DNA of 64,000 nucleotides from Oscheius dolichura (lineage: Eukaryota > Nematoda > Chromadorea > Rhabditida > Rhabditidae), in the NCBI GenBank assembly GCA_932521035.1, contig OW051495.1:4154001-4218000 (forward strand). The letters run 5' to 3'. Of the stretch, positions 33,824-47,589 are shown piece by piece; position 1 is the first letter of the stretch, and each line of letters begins with the position of its first letter. The position numbers were made by a program, and so were the translations under genes. Below the pieces are notes generated by a model. That model was not told the DNA's origin, did no database searches, and saw nothing but the letters and a program-made list of their open reading frames with translations.

Positions 33824-35466
33824 ATGTTTTCTCCTAGCACTAACCCATCTTCATGTGATTCTTCTATCGATTACGTCGCACCATCATCCTATAAAGCAGA
33901 TCCCATTAATCCATCATCTAATCAACAGGTTGTATTACTATATGATTTTAACATGATTTTAGTACACGAATTCATTGGAATGCGCATCGCCTGCTCTTGC
34001 TCAAGCAGTCCCAGGAACAGATCCGAATTTACCCGAAGCCTCCGGCCCAAAGATTTGGTTCACGTATGTTTTCCATAGTTTTTAATGGAAGCTGGATTAT
34101 ATTTGAAAGTGGGAGAATTTATTATGTGTTTGCAGGACAGCAATGGCCAATCAAGCCGCTGAAGATCTAGCGCAGGGTAAAGCAAGAAATGTGCTGGAGT
34201 GGTACGAGCAGTAATTCGGTTTTTTTTATTCGTAGTCATTTAATTTTAGATATAAACAACGAATTGCGGAAGAAGACAGGCTGAGAAATCACAACCAACC
34301 TATTCAAAATGAAAATCAGGTTCCTCAAAATATGCATGACAATATTTTAAATGATAATAAGTTCAAAAAGCCAAAATTAGAGGTTCGTTAGTGTCTTATT
34401 TATTTAAATTTTAATGCAGAATGAGCCTAGTCCTAGTAACAGTAAGCATGAGGAAATAGATAAAGAAGAGCGTGTTTATACAACGTTAGGGGAACACAAT
34501 GAAAATCCTTTACGGTATGCCTGTCCTTTTCCACAATTATCTTTTTTAGACGCATGGAAATCATGGCTAACTCAACAGTCTTTAAATCTTCTGCAAAAAT
34601 TTCGGAAGTAGCCGCGGAAAATCAAACCAAACGGTAACTACGGCTTTTGGTTTTTAATGATACTTCAGCGATAGAATAGGCAAAGCCATCTCAAATGCGG
34701 AGAATCTTGCAAGTGCCTCCTTGCTACCATCTACGCCCTTAGTTTCCCCGTATGCTAATCAAAATGTGCCGGGTAAGATAGTGTATCATTTTGTAAATCA
34801 TATTTTTAGGGCCGTCTCCTTATCCGTATCCATGCCCCTTAGGATTTCCTGGAATGTCACCTATGCCGTTTCAAGGTCTGTAAATTTAAACCTATTTCTA
34901 ATTATTTTAATTAATATAACTTAGTTGTTTAAGGTATGCCATATCCCATGGCTCACCCCCGACTACCGAATAGCTACAATTATGGAAATTATGCCGCTTG
35001 GCATATGCATCACCACCAAATGTTCGCTGGGCGCGGTATATTCGGTAATTTCAACCCTGTCAAACACAAGTTATAGCTGCACAATCTGGACAGACCTTTC
35101 CTCTACCTTATGGAAACTTTCCATTTCCGCCTAATTACTATTTTGGATACCAGCATCATCCTATGCCTCCTGGACCTCTATCTGGTCCACCATTGTCTCA
35201 ACAACCAAATTTCGCAAAAACGCCAGCTGGGCCAATGACAGCTCCTGTTGTATGTTTTACAGCGAATTCAATCTATTGTAGTTTAGGCTCCTTCTTCTGC
35301 ATCTTTGTTACCGTTCGACCGCAAAACGCCATCACAGAATTACTCCATGACACAACAAATTCAGTCTTCATCAAAGTCTCATCCAACACCACTTTTCTCC
35401 TTCTCAACAGAACCATCGAGTCAAGTTACTCCATTGTTTCAAGATTTGTCTAATAAGCATAACTAA
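33824..35466 (+). CDS. Intrinsically disordered Pro/Asn/Gln-rich protein, unknown
   Basis: A gene of about ten exons starting after an AACATTTAG acceptor, 131 nt past the QRSL1 stop. The N-terminal part is Ser/Pro-rich. A short ordered-looking block follows (GPKIWFTTAMANQAAEDLAQ, then KARNVLEWYEQYKQRIAEED), then a Lys/Glu-rich segment with a possible nuclear signal (KFKKPKLE). The C-terminal half is low-complexity, rich in Pro, Tyr, Asn and His (for example PYPYPCPLGFPGMSPMPF and NYGNYAAWHMHHHQMF). I recognise no family. The composition resembles transcriptional co-regulators or RNA-granule proteins; that is only an analogy. Confidence 0.6.
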
Positions 35467-35563
35467 TAAGCAGAAAGGAAAACTACCATGAACAACAATA
35501 TTTAATAGTTGATCTCTTCAATTTGTATTGTATTTTATATTGTAATATGCTTGTATAAATAAA

Positions 35564-36186
35564 TTAGTTTATAAATATACTACGAAGCTTCTGTTTGAAA
35601 GAGTTAAATTTGGGTAACTTTTTCCGGTTTCCATCTTGAAGAAGCTGTGACATTTTCTCAGCAGTTTGACGGAATTTTCCAACATCGGCTTCCATCATCC
35701 GATCAAGTTTACTCTCCACAATGGATGCTAAAGACTTTTTCGATTTGCAGAGTTTCTCCCTTTACCTAATCGCTCGGAATTCCACTCTGGAGTTGTCAAT
35801 TGGAAGAGTTCCACAATGCCATTTATCACTTTCTTCTGCTTCTTCCCTTTTGAATTATTCAAAGCAGAGCGTAATATTTGACCTAGATATATGATAAATT
35901 AATTAATCCGTATAAACTGACCATAAAGGACTACAGTGGCCGAACACTTGTTCCCCAGATTTTCATATACAGGCTCTTCTTCGGGATCCCTCACAATGTT
36001 CATGTGGGTAGATCTCCTTTCCGGGGTTGCCTTCTTCTCCACCTGAAATATTATCACTTCACACCGTACTTATTATATGAAACTCACTTGAAGGATGGGA
36101 GCGTCGAAGGTAGTGGTAGGGTTGAAGGTGGCGTAATCCGAGTCGTCAGACGAGTAATTGTAGCTGGAGAACGAGAAGCGAGACAT
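35564..36186 (-). CDS. Small basic protein with a YENL motif, unknown
   Basis: Four exons encode about 166 residues. The N-terminus is Ser/Tyr-rich (MSRFSFSSYNYSSDDSDYAT), then comes a charged linker with PEEEPVYENLG, whose YxN pattern is a consensus for Grb2-type SH2 binding when phosphorylated. The remainder is helical and basic (RSALNNSKGKKQKKVINGIV, then SIVESKLDRMMEADVGKFRQ). The start lies 6 nt downstream of a GCCAG acceptor. Introns are 38-45 nt; the one near 35755 must use the acceptor at CTTTAG to stay open. No homologue is recognised. It ends 98 nt from the convergent gene. Confidence 0.6.
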
Positions 36187-36587
36187 CTCTGGCACGAGTG
36201 AAATGAAGAGGGCGGAACGGGGGAAACGGAGGCGAGACCGGCGGTTATATCAGGGAGGAGCGATAATTGGGTCAGGGGACAACGGGCTAGGCATTATAGT
36301 GTGAAACAATTGACAGGGGAGGAGCAGGACAACGACAACCTCTCTGATATGCCATCTGGCCGGGTTCTCTGTTCTCTGCCCGGCCCTTTTGTACATATCT
36401 AACCACTTGAAAATTTTTATTTTTACATTTTTTTTACATGTAAGTTTTTTTACAAAAAAATGTAAAAAAAACTTGAAAATAAACCAAGAAAACTATAAAA
36501 TACAGAGAAATGAAGACAATTCAAGAAACTTTTATATTATCTGTTCCACAATCTGCTGCGTATAACAAACGAGTGGATTGGGGTGGT
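36187..36587. other. Intergenic region with a poly-A/poly-T hairpin
   Basis: About 400 nt between two minus-strand genes. The half next to 36187 is GC-rich and probably the promoter of the small gene. At 36418-36475 there is a strong palindrome built from TTTTTTTACAT and ATGTAAAAAAA arms that could form a hairpin, close to the likely 3' end of the pseudokinase transcript. There is no ORF. Confidence 0.45.
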
Positions 36588-38111
36588 CTAGTCGTCGTCC
36601 TCCTGGGCGACGAAGCCGGTGAGGGCCTTCTCGGCCGCGCTCCTAATAATTGAGGCCGTCTTGTTGTATTCCCTCATCCTCTCCACGTGGTTCACATTCA
36701 CTTTCTGAGTCTAGAAGGGTCTTTTCCTCTCTTCTCCTCGAAATTACAAACCTTCTCCCATTCGAAGGGTCTGTGCCGGCTGATCTTCTCCTCCCTCATA
36801 TAGTCAGTCACCCGCCTCCTCAGGATACGGGCCATGTTGCCCTCGTAGCCGTCGCCCTTGTTCAGTGTGTAGAGCAGGTCGTGGAAGAGGGACGGGAAAT
36901 GGGATGGTAACAGCATCGGGACTTGAAATGTCTCTTATTTAGAAGATACAGTAACCCACACATGTGTATCTGTTCCTTGAAGAGCTGGACCTTCTCGAAG
37001 GAGCTGTCCCTCTTCCAGGGAAGGTGGTTCCGGCCGTAGAGGTCCAGCAGGAGGTAGAACCACGTCTCCAGCTCGGTGGCAAACGGGTCACGAGCGACTC
37101 GACGGGGCGCGTAGGCCGGCTCACGACTCCAGGTGAATGTGGGGGGAAGTGGATTGGCCTGGCAGATGTGGCCCAGGCCAACCAGGTAGGCGCAGCTCTT
37201 CATGGTGCCCGCGCCGATGACCACGTGTTGCGGCTCAAGACGGCCGTGGACCACGTCGCAGTGGTGGAGACAGGAGATGGCGTCGAGCATCATCAGGCCA
37301 ATCCGGAGGGCCGTCTGGGGACTGAACTCGTCGTTCGTCTCCCTCCTCAACTCGTCCACATTCGGGCCACAGAGCGGCTGCACAAACCAGGCCATGTCCC
37401 CGGCACTTCCATAGGAGCAGATGGGCAAGAAGTGGTCCGAGCCGTGCCAGTTGTCGCGCAGTGTCTGCTGGAATTCCAACAGGAACCGTATCTCATTCTG
37501 AATTGTCAATTTATCAGGAGGAGAATAGAGCAACGAACATGGATACTCTCCTTGGTGACATTCTTCGTCTTGGCGGCGAGCAGCTCGTGGGCGAACTCAG
37601 GCCGGCGGTCTACGACTCGGACGATGCTGCCCTTCTTGCCCTTGTAGATCTCCTTCATCATGTCGTACTCCTTGCCGTCGACGCCCACCAGGAGATTCTT
37701 CACCACAACCTTCGACCTCGCCTCCTGCAGCTCCTCCTTGATGTCTTTGCTCGTCTTCACGGGCTTCGTCTGGCCGAACGAGGCTACCCGCCTGGGTTGG
37801 ACAGGCCGCGGCGGTGGTGCCGGAGGCGGTGTCGTCTTCTTCAGTTTGCATTTAGACGGCGGCTCTTTTGTTTCTGACTGTGAGTGTTGTTGGCTCGACG
37901 GCTGCTGGCTCGACGACTGCTGACTCGATGGCTGCTGCTTCTCCCTTCTGTCCCCCGACAGGATCTCCTGGCTCAAGTTCTTGGTCAGGCAGTGGTTGCT
38001 CCTGCTCCGGCCCCCGTCCTCCCTTTCCCTCGAGGGTGACTTCTTCGGGGTCTTTCTTGTCGGTTGTTCTTTGCTTTTCTTCGGGGTGCCCTGCTTCGCC
38101 ACTTTCAGCAT
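36588..38111 (-). CDS. TTBK/CK1-family pseudokinase
   Basis: A member of the casein-kinase-1/tau-tubulin-kinase class that is greatly expanded in nematodes. After a basic, Ser/Gln/Pro-rich N-terminus of about 130 residues comes a kinase fold: KEYDMMKEIYKGKKGSIVRV, a retained ATP-site lysine (LLAAKTKN), NEIRFLLEFQ, and CDVVHGRLEPQHVVI in place of the HRD loop. The catalytic Asp is missing (HGR for HRD) and the DFG motif is replaced by GLG (LVGLGH). It is therefore predicted to lack phosphotransfer and to act as a scaffold or decoy. WSREPAYAPRR and ELETWFYLLLDLY are typical TTBK-class blocks. The start lies just after a GCACAG acceptor. Stop at 36588-36590. Confidence 0.8.
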
Positions 38112-38255
38112 ACTTCCGTCCTGTGCGACCGGCCGAAGAAGAGCACAGAAAGGAATGAGACCGCCAGTCTCTCTCAATTTATCCCAGCTTTACTTGTAGA
38201 GGTTTTGACATCCACAAGCCGTGGGGATGCCCAATGGCCATTCGAAGCCGCGACG

Positions 38256-38731
38256 ATGTCCAGATCGGCTGATGCGTTTGACAAGATTCTCGAGATGGTG
38301 CTCACCACCAAGAACAACACCCGTCAAATTTTGGATGCGATGCCAGGTATCCTCCTCCTTCTTCACTAAATAAATCAGGTACAGGCTCGTTGGATGAGCC
38401 TCCCATGCCCCCGCGGCTCCGCGTGATCCGTCCTGCTCCCCAGTCGTCTGCCCCGTCTTCGCCTGCGCTGCCTCCTCCGTCAGCTCGTGCGACTCCTCAG
38501 TCGTCATTGTCCTGGGGGGTCGGCCGTGTGGATGATAAATTTGACGAGCGTCGCCTGTACCGCTCCCTGGACAAGAAGCACGTGGTCATCCTGCAAAAGA
38601 TGCAGCTGAAGAAGCCGATGAACGACGACGAGATGGCCGACCTCGAGAATCGCCTTCAGGCCCAGACGGGCTGCGACACCGTGGACTACGTGCCCTCCGA
38701 GCCGAAGCTCTTCCAGCACCTCGAGCTGTGA
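38256..38731 (+). CDS. Small unknown protein sharing a divergent promoter with the pseudokinase
   Basis: Two exons (intron about 38347-38378) encode about 147 residues beginning MSRSADAFDKILEMVLTTKN, followed by a Pro/Ser/Ala-rich linker (PQSSAPSSPALPPPSARAT) and a charged helical C-terminal domain (DKKHVVILQKMQLKKPMNDD and DEMADLENRL). Codons are strongly biased to C or G at third positions, suggesting high or germline expression. The ATG lies 145 nt from the divergent pseudokinase start. Nematode sperm genes often pair such small proteins with TTBK-like kinases, but here that is a guess. No family is recognised. Confidence 0.6.
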
Positions 38732-38869
38732 TTTCCAATAAATTCTTTTCGACACATAACATTTTTTTCATTTATCCAATACAAAGGAGTGAGGGTAGCC
38801 GTAGAAGTCTTTTTGATTCAATGAGTCTAGACAAATAAGTGAAGTTGGCCGTGGTCCGTCGTCCGTCTG

Positions 38870-40312
<1,443 letters not shown>

Positions 40313-40520
40313 CTAAACTGGCAATTAGGAAGAATTCTACGGAATGGGTCAATGTAAAAAGTGATAAGCACTAGTTTGAGAGAAGACGACGAAAGAAAGA
40401 TAGTTTGTTGTGAGATCAGGGATAGAAGCCGTGTTGACGAGATCGGGAATACACGCGGGAAGGAGAAGGAAATAAATAAAGAGGGGAATATGTACAATAG
40501 AGTATATATAGACAAGGGGA

Positions 40521-42038
<1,518 letters not shown>

Positions 42039-42059
42039 TCACGTCGACGGGAGAGCCAT

Positions 42060-42067
42060 CTGAAACG
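42060..42067 (-). promoter_or_regulatory. Putative trans-splice acceptor of MAPK-2
   Basis: CGTTTCAG on the minus strand, 22 nt before the MAPK-2 start codon and about 180 nt after the MAPK-1 stop, with no upstream coding exon to join. This is the arrangement of a downstream operon gene in nematodes. Confidence 0.5.
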
Positions 42068-42246
42068 AGGTTAGAGACAGGGACAACGGGGGCAGATATT
42101 CCATGAGAGGAGACATCGAAACGAGGAGACGGAGGATGGCAAAATATTTATGGACAGAGGAATGTACAGTGAGCGTAATCTCAGAAAGGACAAAATCCCG
42201 GGATCAACCACGTTTTTGGGATGAAAGAATCCGGAGAAAGAAAGGA

Positions 42247-43975
42247 TCAGTTGGGCGGCGGCAGGGCGGGGCTCTCCTCGTCGCCGACGAAGCGCAGCAC
42301 CTCCTGCCAGATGACGTCTGAAATGGGTATCCCTTGTTTGGGAGACACAAGACATACTTTTCCACTGGCCGAGAGACATCTGGCTCTCGTCGTTGAGACT
42401 CCAGTTTGCCGCCGGCTCGTCGGCAGGGTCGTGTAGCTCGGCCATGTAGGGATGGGCCAGTGCCCCGTCCACTGTCAGTCTAATTCTCTCTTTTCAATAA
42501 AAAGACACAGGCCAACCTCTGCTCCGGGTCGAGGACGAGAATCTTGTCGAGGAAGTCGGCGAAGTCCTCCCCGTAGTCACGGAAAGCCGCGAAGAAGTCA
42601 ATCCTCTCGTACTGGTTGAAGCTCTGGATGACACCGCGCATCGATGTGCCGTTGTCCAACTCGATCTAAACCCCCATCATCTTCCCGCCAAAGTGCCCAG
42701 ACCCACCTTGTTTAGGAGTTCTTCCGACGGGCTTCCGACTATCTGCGTGATGGTCTCGTACTGTGTATTGGCTGAAACTGAAGATTGGAGGATAAAGATT
42801 AGATGACATCATCCGGGGGACCGGCACTATCAAAATAATAAAACGTACGGTCCTCGCCGTTGAACAAGGGACTCCCGAGCATCAGCTCAGCTGCGATACA
42901 ACCAACAGACCAAATATCCGCTGAACGGGGTAGTCTCTTTTCATTCGGGTCGGGCCTTACCCTGGGTCGAGTAGCTGCCAATCTTCCAGTAGATGACCTC
43001 CGGGCTCCGGTACCACCTGGTCATCACGTACTCCGTCAAACCCGTGTTTCTCCCCTCCAGAGACCGGGCCAGACCGAAGTCCAACACCGTCAAGTCGCAC
43101 TCCTTGGTCAGGGCCAGGTTGCCCGGCTTCAGGTCACGGTGGATTATCTAATCCCAGTTTTATGGCATAATGTGAACTTACGGTAGCCGAATGAAGATAT
43201 TTGACAGCCCGTAAGAGTTGATAGACAATGAAACGGACGTGGTCATGGCCGATGAGCACGGATCCGTTGTTCTTCTGATTCCTGAGGATAGAGGCCAGAC
43301 TATAACCCGCGTATTCCGTGACAATATATCTGTAACAGGTAAATGTCAACTGCAGGAGGAGGAGGACTCACATCTCGCGGAACTCGTCCTCCGTGGCGTT
43401 GGGGGTGTAGAGGTCCAGTGCCCGGATGATGTTGTCGTGTTTCATTAGTTGGAGTAGTCTAATCTCCCGATAGATGCGCCGCGCCTGAAGCCGGCTCGTC
43501 CACCGCCCCCGCCTTCTAAATTACCTGGTTCGCATCGTGGAATGGGTCGCGGAGCTTTTTGATGGCCACCAGACGCTCCTTCCCATCCCGGCACGTCACC
43601 ACCGATTTACTGAAAAAAACAGAAAAATAAGAACAAACATGGGGGTGGCCTATAAGGCAGATGAGCAAAATCAATAAAAGGGGACGAGGGTGGAGGAAAC
43701 CTTTGAGATTAAAAAAATACAAAGGGGGCCGATTGGGGCAGAGGATGAACTCACACGACATTTCCATAGGCTCCCCCTCCCAGATATTCCAGATCCATGG
43801 AGTAGCCGTGGGGGATGGCGAAGTTGATGGTGGAGATGTTCTTGTAGGAGAACTGGCGGCGGATGCGGGGGACACCATTCTAAACGGAGGGGCCGATGGG
43901 GTGGAGGACAGGGGACGGCACCTGCGGCTGGCCGTTGTGGAGATTCTCGTCGTGGAGGCTGTCATCGACATCCAT
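42247..43975 (-). CDS. Divergent p38-like MAP kinase (MAPK-1 of the cluster) with TEY lip, PMK-3-like
   Basis: A third MAP kinase with all catalytic motifs: [10 protein letters not shown] loop, [43 protein letters not shown] and [13 protein letters not shown]. The kinase core is p38-like, but the activation lip is longer ([20 protein letters not shown]) and carries TEY, the ERK signature, instead of TGY. It ends in an acidic Pro-rich tail ([10 protein letters not shown]). The frame is open upstream of the ATG at 43975 to a GTTTCAG acceptor at 44020, so either the N-terminus is longer or that acceptor is a trans-splice site. Its position beside two TGY p38 genes parallels C. elegans pmk-3, pmk-2, pmk-1. 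Confidence 0.9.
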
Positions 43976-44019
43976 CAAGAGATCATTCGAGCGTGTCTTC
44001 AGCTGGTCACCGAAGACTA

Positions 44020-44030
44020 CTGAAACATGC
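44020..44030 (-). promoter_or_regulatory. Putative trans-splice acceptor of MAPK-1
   Basis: GCATGTTTCAG on the minus strand, about 115 nt after the stop of the upstream two-TM gene and 45 nt before the MAPK-1 ATG. The distance matches typical operon intercistronic spacing in C. elegans. Confidence 0.5.
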
Positions 44031-44144
44031 GATTAAGGGGAATGGCGGTGACCGGGTGAGAGAGATTCCACGGAAGGAAAAGCCGTCATGCAATGGAACA
44101 ACAAGAGCCAAAGGGAAAGATTTATACGAGCGAAAGAGAAAAGA

Positions 44145-45580
44145 CTATATATGGCTGTCCTCCCGCTCACGCATCCGACTTCGAGACCGGTTGGAGCTCG
44201 TCCGGTGCAGGGGGCCCATACTCCGGGACCGCTGCTTGAAGCTCGACTCGGACGACTGCCGCCGGCTGACGACACTGCCTGTCCGACGGTTCTCCAGTAT
44301 CCCCGAGGCGCCTTCCAACACTCCCGAATGGTACCTAAAGTGGAGGATGAGAAGGAAACGGCGAGGGGAGGACACACCTGGCTACACTGGTGGCCCGGAG
44401 GGTGTTGTAGGGACTGGCCACAAAGATGGCACTCGGCGACTTACCGTGGAGAGACAGAGTCGAGCAGCCGGGGATTCTGGAGAGAGTATCCGGGAAGACG
44501 AAACACTTACACGGGCGGATAGAGCTTATTCTCGTCGTGAGGACGGACCATCGAGGAATGGGCATATTTGTTTTCGAGGACGGGATACGCCGGCGGGGGC
44601 AGCGGCTGGTAGGGGTGCTTCTCGAAGATGGGCGGCGGCGACTGAAACGAGGATGTCCCCCGGCAGAAGAGGGCCACTCACCCGGTAGTACGTGGTGATC
44701 GTCGTCAGTTTCGACACCTCGCGGGCCTTCGAGCCGAGGAGATGGTTCTTACAGAGCTGGAAAGGAGTGGAAATGGATGGGACAGCTTACATTTGAGGTG
44801 AAGATGGTGTAGAGGAGAGAGATCAGAAGGAGAAGGGCCCCCGAGGCGAAGAGGATCGGTCCGGCGATCTGAATCGGAGGCGGTTGGTAGCGTCTCTCGG
44901 TGGGCCACGTCCAAAAGGGCGAGTCGTGGACGACGCTGTACCCGAGGTAAATCTGGGAAAACGGTGGAATGGGAGGAGGAGGGCGTACCATGAGAGAGCC
45001 GCCGAGGACGAGGAAACACCCGAAGGCACAGACACAAATAAGGGAAGACGAGCCACGGAACTTCCTGGAGGATGGATTGAGGAAAGGGAAAAGGGGGACT
45101 CACGTCGTCCGGTAGGGGAAGAAGCCGAAGTGGGCCGGGTAGAGGATGTCCCAGCCCTTGGGGTAGTAGTAGAAGTACGGATCACGACGGGCCATCGGCC
45201 CGAAGTGCAGCACCCTCTGGTTTCCTGGATACGGTCAGAAAAGAAGAAAAAGAAGGGCACCTGTCCACTGGGAAGGGTCCAGCTCTCCCACCTGGATCAT
45301 CTCGTCCTTTTTGTGTGTCACTTGATGCAATTTATCTAGAATTTCTTCTCTTTTGAAGTTCTTTTCTGTTCTTACTTTGGGTTCTTCTTTTTCGTTTTTG
45401 AAGTTGTCTTTCCGGATGGGACGAGAAGAACAAATGGGTCCGGACCCTCTCCTGGTTGGCACTCGACGCCGCCGATCGTCCTCTTTTTCCTCCCATCTAT
45501 AATGATTTTTTTACTTTTTCTACTAGCAATTCCCCATAAATATCAAGGACAGATAGGTGACTAATACGTGCACTTACCAT
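44145..45580 (-). CDS. Two-TM membrane protein, TMEM200-like
   Basis: About nine exons. The start codon at 45580 stands alone in its exon (ATG followed directly by GTAAG). A basic N-terminus (MGGKRGRSAASSANQERVRT) leads, after a GTAAG...CTAG intron at about 45339-45378, to HQVTHKKDEMIQVGELDP and a Tyr-rich block (RRDPYFYYYPKGWDILYP). Two hydrophobic segments follow: SLICVCAFGCFLVLGGSLMI and IAGPILFASGALLLLISLLY. The cytoplasmic tail is long, with Pro/Tyr motifs (HPYQPLPPPAYP) and an Arg/Ser-rich end. The paired helices with an LGYS-like exit recall TMEM200 (DUF2371), but I hold that loosely. It sits first in a four-gene minus-strand run with the MAP kinases. Confidence 0.65.
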
Positions 45581-46130
45581 TTTTGGTCGATGGTGTGTAA
45601 GAAGACGTGGAGATGGCTAAGATCTCCTCTGGAGAGGGTCGATCCAGCTTCGTAAAACGGGGATCCGGCCCTTGGAAATGCACATGTGGTTCCCTGAGCA
45701 TTGCGGGAAGGGCAGTTGTTCGCCCCGGAGGCTTGAAACACAGCTGGGAAGCGAAGTAGTCGCGCGCGACGGCTGCACCCGTAAACTTTCTCGCGCGCGG
45801 CGGACTCTGCGACAGACCTTTAACACACTTTTGCGTACACCTCAGCGTCGGATGGTTATCTTTCTGAAGATTGCCATTTTCATGTTCCTTTTCTATTTTT
45901 ACGGCTCAAATGCACAATATCATTGCCTCTAACCGTCTGGTAAAAATAAAGAGAAGTTTGTTGTTGGAGTCATTAAAATTTGACTATATCCACTGGGTAA
46001 CTTGCAGTTCGACGAAAATTGTAAAAAAATAAACATAAACTCTTCAATTGAAACTCGTTCTCGATAGAATTCACTTTTCTTATTGTTACACTTCTTTGTT
46101 TAGGGGTAACCAGGTCCGAAGGCAAGCGAA
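45581..46130. promoter_or_regulatory. Divergent promoter region, two-TM gene and Rieske gene
   Basis: About 550 nt between divergent starts. The left part is GC-rich with CGCGCG islands at 45761-45768 and 45792-45798. The right part is AT-rich and ends in a TTTGTTTAG acceptor at about 46102, 29 nt before the Rieske ATG. ORFs on both strands here overlap and look accidental. Confidence 0.4.
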
Positions 46131-47403
46131 ATGACCACACTCGCTCGGACTGGAAATTATGCTTCTAAACTGGTATGTTTTGTTATATTCACTTTATACA
46201 AATTCTTCAGATAACTGGTGTTCATCAAAACTCAAATTTCATTGCTGCTTCCACTCCTGCGCATAAGGCAAGGATATATTTTATTTTCATTTGAATTTAT
46301 TTCTTCAGATAACAGCCGTTAAAGATGTTCCAACTGAGTTTGCGACAGCCGATGCTCTTCAGGCCAGTGTGCAAAAAAGCACTCATCAGGGAATCCTCTT
46401 CAGTCATGGAGTCGCCGCAAAGGGCATCAACGGTTTGTTTTACCTTTTTTTAATTGTATACTATTCAGTTTACCAAATAATTGTATGCGAAAGAGTTCAT
46501 TCGACACAAAAAAAATCATATATTTCTTTTTATATATATATTTAGTCACATCGCGCCGTTTGGCTCATACCGATGTGAAGTTCCCCGACCTGACAGCATA
46601 CCGTAAAGACTCCACTCTGGATACCGGAAAGCCTGCTAGAGATACGGAGGACGCACGGCGTGCACTTCCTGTAGCCGTATACTATGGAGGTTGGTTTTAG
46701 TCAATCTTTATTTATTATGTCTTATAGTCGGTGGAATGATGTCCCTTTGGGCTGGAAAAGAAGTTGTACAGACCCTTGTTTATTATAAGGTGTAGCTTTA
46801 TTTATTTCGTCACATAAGCGGGTTTTAGGCTATGGCTGCTGATCAGCGTGCATTGGCTTCGATCGAAATTAACATGAACGATGTCCCCGAGGGCCAGACA
46901 AAAACTTTCGAATGGCGTGGAAAACCCGTATTTGTAAAACATAGAACTAAGCAAGAAATAGCAAGGTAAGAATGTTTGTTATGATTTAATAATCGTAATA
47001 TCTAAGAAATATCGGTATTTTTATCTTCAAAATTTTAGGGAAAAAGCCGTAGTTGTAAGCGAACTTCGCCATCCTCAACACGATGATGAACGTGTTCAAA
47101 AGGACGATTGGTCTGTAGTCATTGGTGTCTGTACTCATCTCGGTTGTGTCCCTATTGGTTTGTGTTTTACTTTAAAATTCATTTTGTATACTATTACAGC
47201 TAACGCTGGTGATTACGGTGGTTATTACTGTCCATGCCACGGATCTCACTACGATGCATCTGGTCGCATCCGTAAGGTAGGATTTTTATATTAAAATTTG
47301 TTTTAATTTCAATTGCTTGTTCCAGGGTCCCGCTCCTCTAAATCTTCATGTGCCCGCTTACTCGTTCAAGGGCGATAGTACCATCGTCATCGGTTCATCC
47401 TAA
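46131..47403 (+). CDS. isp-1: Rieske iron-sulfur protein of respiratory complex III
   Basis: The Rieske subunit of ubiquinol-cytochrome c reductase in the inner mitochondrial membrane, which passes electrons from ubiquinol to cytochrome c1. The [2Fe-2S] ligand boxes are intact (CTHLGC and CPCHGSHYD). Also visible are the presequence, the [14 protein letters not shown] region, a TM helix ([20 protein letters not shown]), the [14 protein letters not shown] hinge and the end [14 protein letters not shown]. About nine exons. The second intron (46268-46308) starts with GC (AAG|GCAAGG), a GC-AG intron. C. elegans has one such gene, isp-1, whose mutation extends lifespan. The orthology is firm. Confidence 0.95.
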
Positions 47404-47589
47404 TTCAGCTTCTAGAGCATTCATTTCCTAATTATTGTATACACGAGACTATGGTCCATGTTTCGTTGTGTAGAACTATAAAGATAAGTAGGAGTATCCG
47501 GTTGGTTCCGTTTTTGAAAAAAAAGATAAATTTTTATTCATAATAATAGATTATCAATGAAGTAGCACTTCATAAGAGAAACGGAGAAG

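Noticed and set aside
36964-37647. 227-codon + ORF
   Set aside because: It is antisense to the TTBK-like pseudokinase, whose minus-strand frame carries recognisable kinase blocks.
43993-44688. 231-codon + ORF
   Set aside because: It overlaps spliced minus-strand exons of the two-TM protein and is Arg-rich as expected for a shadow frame.
45617-45932. Overlapping small ORFs on both strands between the two-TM and Rieske genes
   Set aside because: Neither has a recognisable motif and they overlap each other in a divergent promoter region.
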